A DNA stretch of 8,133 nt from an uncultured Lachnospiraceae bacterium (GTDB taxonomy: Bacteria > Bacillota > Clostridia > Lachnospirales > Lachnospiraceae): assembly GCA_934351705.1 (NCBI GenBank), contig CAKRJK010000054.1, forward strand, positions 1 through 8,133, in the 5' to 3' direction. This document shows positions 6,014 through 8,133 of this stretch, piece after piece; within the stretch, counting starts at the first letter, position 1; every line of letters starts with the position of its first letter. The translations under genes were made by a program, and so were the position numbers. The notes below the pieces were generated by a model. That model saw only the letters and a list, made by a program, of their open reading frames with translations, was not told the origin of the DNA and did no database searches.

Positions 6014-6643
6014 TTACAACAACTGCCTTTTCAACTCACCACATTTCAAAATCATCTCCACACATCCATCAACCCCAAGCTTAGAACTATCCAGCGTCAA
6101 ATCATAATTTCTGGAATCTCCCCAAGTCTGATTGCTATAATAATGATAATAACTCGAGCGCTTTTTATCCTGTTTCTGCATCACATCTTTCGCTTTCGCT
6201 TCCGAAATATCCAGACGCTTTGCAATCTCGCGGATACGCGCCTCTTTGCTTGCATGGATAAATACATTCAGACAGTTTTTATGCTTTTGTAATGCATAAT
6301 CCGCACATCTTCCTACAATCACACAGGATTCTTCCTCAGCAATCTTTTGGATTGTCTGATACTGTGCCAAAAAAACTTTCTGCGTCAACGGAACATCCAA
6401 AAACGGTGCGGTGGAATAACCATTCATCGAATAGGTATCCATCACCAGTGAATACAAAAAACTGCTGGTCGGTTTTTCGTCATTACTCTTTAAAATGTCC
6501 TCACAAAATCCGCTGTTCTTTGCGGCAAGTGACAAAAGCTCCTTGTCATAGCATTTAATTCCCAGCTTTTCCGCTGTTTTTTCTCCGATTATTTTTCCGT
6601 TACTGCCAAATTCACGACCGATTGTAATCACAAAATGTTCCAT
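6014..6643 (-). CDS. cytidylate kinase-like family protein
   Basis: A 209-residue cytoplasmic protein of the cytidylate-kinase-like family (PF13189 type), distinct from the essential Cmk. The start MEHFVITIGREFGSNGK puts a P-loop at residues 9-17 (GREFGSNGK, the nucleotide-phosphate loop), followed by IIGEKTAEKLGIKCYDKELL, the usual helix and DK-E segment. Further on come IVGRCADYAL (about 105-120), VFIHAS, a basic lid-like region with KKRSSYYHYYSNQTWGD, and the terminal YDLTLDSSKLG, all typical of this family in Clostridia. A nucleoside-monophosphate kinase role is suggested by the fold, but the substrate is not known for most members. ATG 6643 is chosen over GTG 6655 because AAGGTGG (6658-6652) lies 8 bases before the ATG and overlaps the GTG. 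The gene has its own TATAAT box, so it is probably separate from rluD. It converges with the pilin gene and is followed by the 252-bp palindrome. Confidence 0.85.
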   Translation of the reverse strand: MEHFVITIGREFGSNGKIIGEKTAEKLGIKCYDKELLSLAAKNSGFCEDILKSNDEKPTSSFLYSLVMDTYSMNGYSTAPFLDVPLTQKVFLAQYQTIQKIAEEESCVIVGRCADYALQKHKNCLNVFIHASKEARIREIAKRLDISEAKAKDVMQKQDKKRSSYYHYYSNQTWGDSRNYDLTLDSSKLGVDGCVEMILKCGELKRQLL

Positions 6644-6651
6644 ATAAACTA

Positions 6652-6658
6652 CCACCTT
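6652..6658 (-). promoter_or_regulatory. ribosome binding site deciding the kinase-like gene start
   Basis: AAGGTGG on the - strand, 8 bases before ATG 6643. The alternative GTG at 6655 sits inside it and cannot use it. A short dyad upstream (GAAGT/ACTTC) could fold near the site. Confidence 0.7.
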
Positions 6659-6694
6659 TCCAAGAAGTCAAACAACACTTCCTTTTCTTCTTCT

Positions 6695-6700
6695 ATTATA
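6695..6700 (-). promoter_or_regulatory. -10 box of the kinase-like gene promoter
   Basis: A perfect TATAAT on the - strand, 51 bases before the ATG. The -35 region, around TATGCA with an 18-base spacer, is poor, so the promoter may be weak or need an activator. It lies in the gap after rluD, supporting separate transcription. Confidence 0.5.
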
Positions 6701-6727
6701 TAATAATTTTTTGATTTTTGCATACTT

Positions 6728-6749
6728 TTTTGAAATTATTTTTTCAAAA
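6728..6749 (-). terminator. weak AT-only hairpin after rluD
   Basis: TTTTGAAA and TTTCAAAA form a perfect 8-bp stem with a 6-base loop just after the rluD stop. It has no G-C-rich stem and no T-run on the exit side, so any termination would be weak. Confidence 0.3.
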
Positions 6750-7661
6750 TCAGCGAAGTTTTCTTACCAGTTCTTCCATATATTGCGGAACCGGTGCGGA
6801 GACTTCCAGATACTCTCCTGTGGTCGGATGGATAAAACCGATCGTCTTGGCATGCAATGCCTGTCCCTCCAGATGATACGGATTCTTGCCGCTTCCATAT
6901 AACGGATCTCCCAACAGTGGATGCGAGATACTTGCCATATGAACACGGATCTGGTGCGTACGTCCCGTTTCTAACTGAAATTCCATATAAGAGGCACCGT
7001 TTAAGGTTTCTAAGACGCGGTAATGTGTCACGGCGTCCTTGCCGTTTTTCGGATTGATAGTCATTTTCTTACGGTCATTCGGATGTCTGCCGATCGAACC
7101 TGTCACAGTTCCCTCCAAATCGTGAAACGTGCCGGCAACCACACCGACATATTTGCGTGTTACCGTATGTGCCTTAATCTGTTCTGCAATCTTGATATGT
7201 GCATCATCGTTTTTGCAGATGATTAAAGAACCTGTGGTGTCTTTATCAATACGATGAACCACTCCCGGACGAATCTCGCCGTTAATGCCGGAAAGCGAGT
7301 CCTTACAGTGATACATGACCGCATTGACCAGTGTGCCGGTATAATGTCCCACCGCCGGATGTACCACCATATTTTTCGGCTTGTTTACAATCAGCACATC
7401 ATCGTCCTCGTATAAAATGTCCAACGGAATATTCTCCGGACGAATTTGCACCTGAACAGGATCAGGAATGTCCAACGTAATCACATCCCCGCTCTCAATG
7501 CGATAATTTGCTTTTTCAAAGACATCATTCACCCAGACGTGTTCTTCTTTGATCAACCGCTGATAAAAAGAACGTGACTGCAACGGCAGTGCAATGGATA
7601 AATACTTATCAAGACGCTCTCCCCCATACTCTTCTTCTACTGTAAAAATCTTTCTTTCCAT
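6750..7661 (-). CDS. rluD: RluA/RluD family 23S rRNA pseudouridine synthase (YlyB-like)
   Basis: A 303-residue RluA-family enzyme that isomerises uridine to pseudouridine in 23S rRNA; in E. coli RluD acts on helix 69. An N-terminal S4 RNA-binding domain (about residues 13-66, with GGERLDKYLS and VWVNDVFEKANYRI) is followed by the catalytic domain. The signature HRIDKDTTGSLIICKN (136-151) holds the catalytic Asp139, and RTHQIRVHMASISHPLLGDP is the second family motif. The chosen start is ATG 7661, two bases after the lspA stop on the same strand. An upstream GTG at 7703 would add 14 residues (MVTDFFFRKGQLIK) not seen in the family and would overlap lspA. The ribosome site AGGAAAGGG lies in the end of lspA, so translation is likely coupled. 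The lspA-rluD pair is conserved in Firmicutes (lspA-ylyB in Bacillus). It ends in TGA with a second in-frame TGA one codon later. Exact target uridines are inferred. Confidence 0.93.
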   Translation of the reverse strand: MERKIFTVEEEYGGERLDKYLSIALPLQSRSFYQRLIKEEHVWVNDVFEKANYRIESGDVITLDIPDPVQVQIRPENIPLDILYEDDDVLIVNKPKNMVVHPAVGHYTGTLVNAVMYHCKDSLSGINGEIRPGVVHRIDKDTTGSLIICKNDDAHIKIAEQIKAHTVTRKYVGVVAGTFHDLEGTVTGSIGRHPNDRKKMTINPKNGKDAVTHYRVLETLNGASYMEFQLETGRTHQIRVHMASISHPLLGDPLYGSGKNPYHLEGQALHAKTIGFIHPTTGEYLEVSAPVPQYMEELVRKLR

Positions 7662-7663
7662 CT

Positions 7664-8133
7664 TTATGAGTTGCCCTTTCCTGAAGAAAAAATCTGTGAC
7701 CACAGCAATTCAAAATCATCTTCTTTATAGACGAACAAAAAGAAAATGAGTAACAGAACAATACTGCAGGTTACATAAATATCTGCAACATTAAATATCG
7801 GAAAATTAATCCATTCAAAATAGAAAAAGTCCACGACATAATTTCTTGTGATTCGGTCAATAAAATTTCCCGCCGCTCCGGCAAGAAGCAGCGACAACAC
7901 GATAAAAATAAAATAATTTTTCTTTACAAGCGGTGTTTTGTGATAAATCCACCACGCCAAAGCAAAGAACAATAATGTCAGGATGACAAACCACACCTTT
8001 TGTCCCTGTAACATTCCAAAAGCCGCCCCCCTATTTTCTAAATATTGCAGGCAGAATACATCCTCGATCAACGAAACCTTCGGCTGATCCTTCAAATGCA
8101 ACACGGCTAAGTACTTTGTGTATTGGTCTAACC
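7664..8133 (-). CDS. lspA: lipoprotein signal peptidase LspA (signal peptidase II), 5'-truncated by the window edge
   Basis: The - strand frame is open to the right edge, with 155 visible codons; the family is about 150-170 residues, so only the start codon and most of the first membrane segment are missing. LspA is an inner-membrane aspartyl protease that cuts the signal peptide of prolipoproteins before the lipidated cysteine. Visible family motifs in order are LDQYTKYLA, YLENRGAAFG, GAAGNFIDR, VVDFFYF and FNVADIYVT. The Asp residues of VVDF and NVAD are the expected catalytic pair. Hydrophobic stretches corresponding to membrane segments 2-4 are WFVILTLLFFALAWWI, YFIFIVLSLLLAGAAG and VTCSIVLLLIFFLFVY. 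GTG 8104 is in frame but internal, because LDQYTK before it is conserved. It is followed after 2 bases by rluD, forming an operon. Confidence 0.95.
   Translation of the reverse strand, partial: LDQYTKYLAVLHLKDQPKVSLIEDVFCLQYLENRGAAFGMLQGQKVWFVILTLLFFALAWWIYHKTPLVKKNYFIFIVLSLLLAGAAGNFIDRITRNYVVDFFYFEWINFPIFNVADIYVTCSIVLLLIFFLFVYKEDDFELLWSQIFSSGKGNS

Noticed and set aside
5713..6084. Several overlapping reading frames of 60-95 codons on both strands across the palindrome
   Set aside because: They arise from the inverted arms, overlap each other in many frames, lack ribosome sites and have low-complexity Arg/Pro/Ser-rich products.
7662..7703. GTG 7703 as the rluD start
   Set aside because: The added 14 residues are not family-like and overlap lspA. 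ATG 7661 gives the normal start MERKIF before the S4 domain.
8102..8104. GTG 8104 as the lspA start
   Set aside because: The frame stays open upstream and encodes LDQYTKYLA, the conserved N-terminal LspA motif, so the true start is beyond the window.
1..8133. CRISPR arrays, tRNA or rRNA genes, insertion-sequence transposases
   Set aside because: No regularly spaced repeats, no tRNA cloverleaf or rRNA-like sequence, and no transposase motifs were seen on either strand.

Overview
The window looks like chromosomal DNA of a moderately AT-rich, spore-forming Firmicute, most likely a gut Lachnospiraceae-type Clostridium relative. This rests on an alpha/beta-type small acid-soluble spore protein, the Asp23 (YloU) - FakA (YloV) - RecG gene order, the lspA-rluD (ylyB) pair, strong AGGAGG-type ribosome sites, and the style of the proteins. 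The genus cannot be fixed from the sequence alone.

Left part (1-4046, + strand): a conserved housekeeping operon. It holds the tail of an Asp23/Gls24-family protein, fatty-acid kinase subunit FakA, and recG, with gaps of 14 and 8 bases. recG carries a single in-frame UGA (2616-2618) where homologues usually have a basic residue. Everything after it continues in the same frame with all helicase motifs intact, so it is a one-base nonsense allele, a sequence error, or a readthrough case.

Middle (4047-6013): a spore-protein gene with its own leader and terminator comes first. Next is a convincing sigma-A promoter driving a lone type IV pilin-like protein with a CBM5/12-like C-terminal end. After that comes about 630 bases with no intact gene. 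This gene-free stretch holds possible decayed coding traces, a perfect 9-bp palindrome, a terminator-like hairpin for - strand transcripts, a 10-bp tandem repeat, and a striking 252-bp imperfect palindrome (5737-5988) with about 75-base arms and small hairpins at its apex. That palindrome is the best candidate here for an undescribed element, either MITE-like or a structured RNA in the 3' region of the neighbouring kinase gene.

Right part (6014-8133, - strand): a cytidylate-kinase-like protein with its own promoter, then (upstream on that strand) rluD and the 5'-truncated lspA, separated by 2 bases. The two blocks converge on the palindrome-bearing intergenic region.

Functionally the window mixes lipid-precursor salvage (FakA), recombination (RecG), spore DNA protection (SASP), a surface or secretion pilin, 23S rRNA pseudouridylation (RluD) and lipoprotein signal cleavage (LspA). 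Only the operon pairs appear functionally or historically linked.
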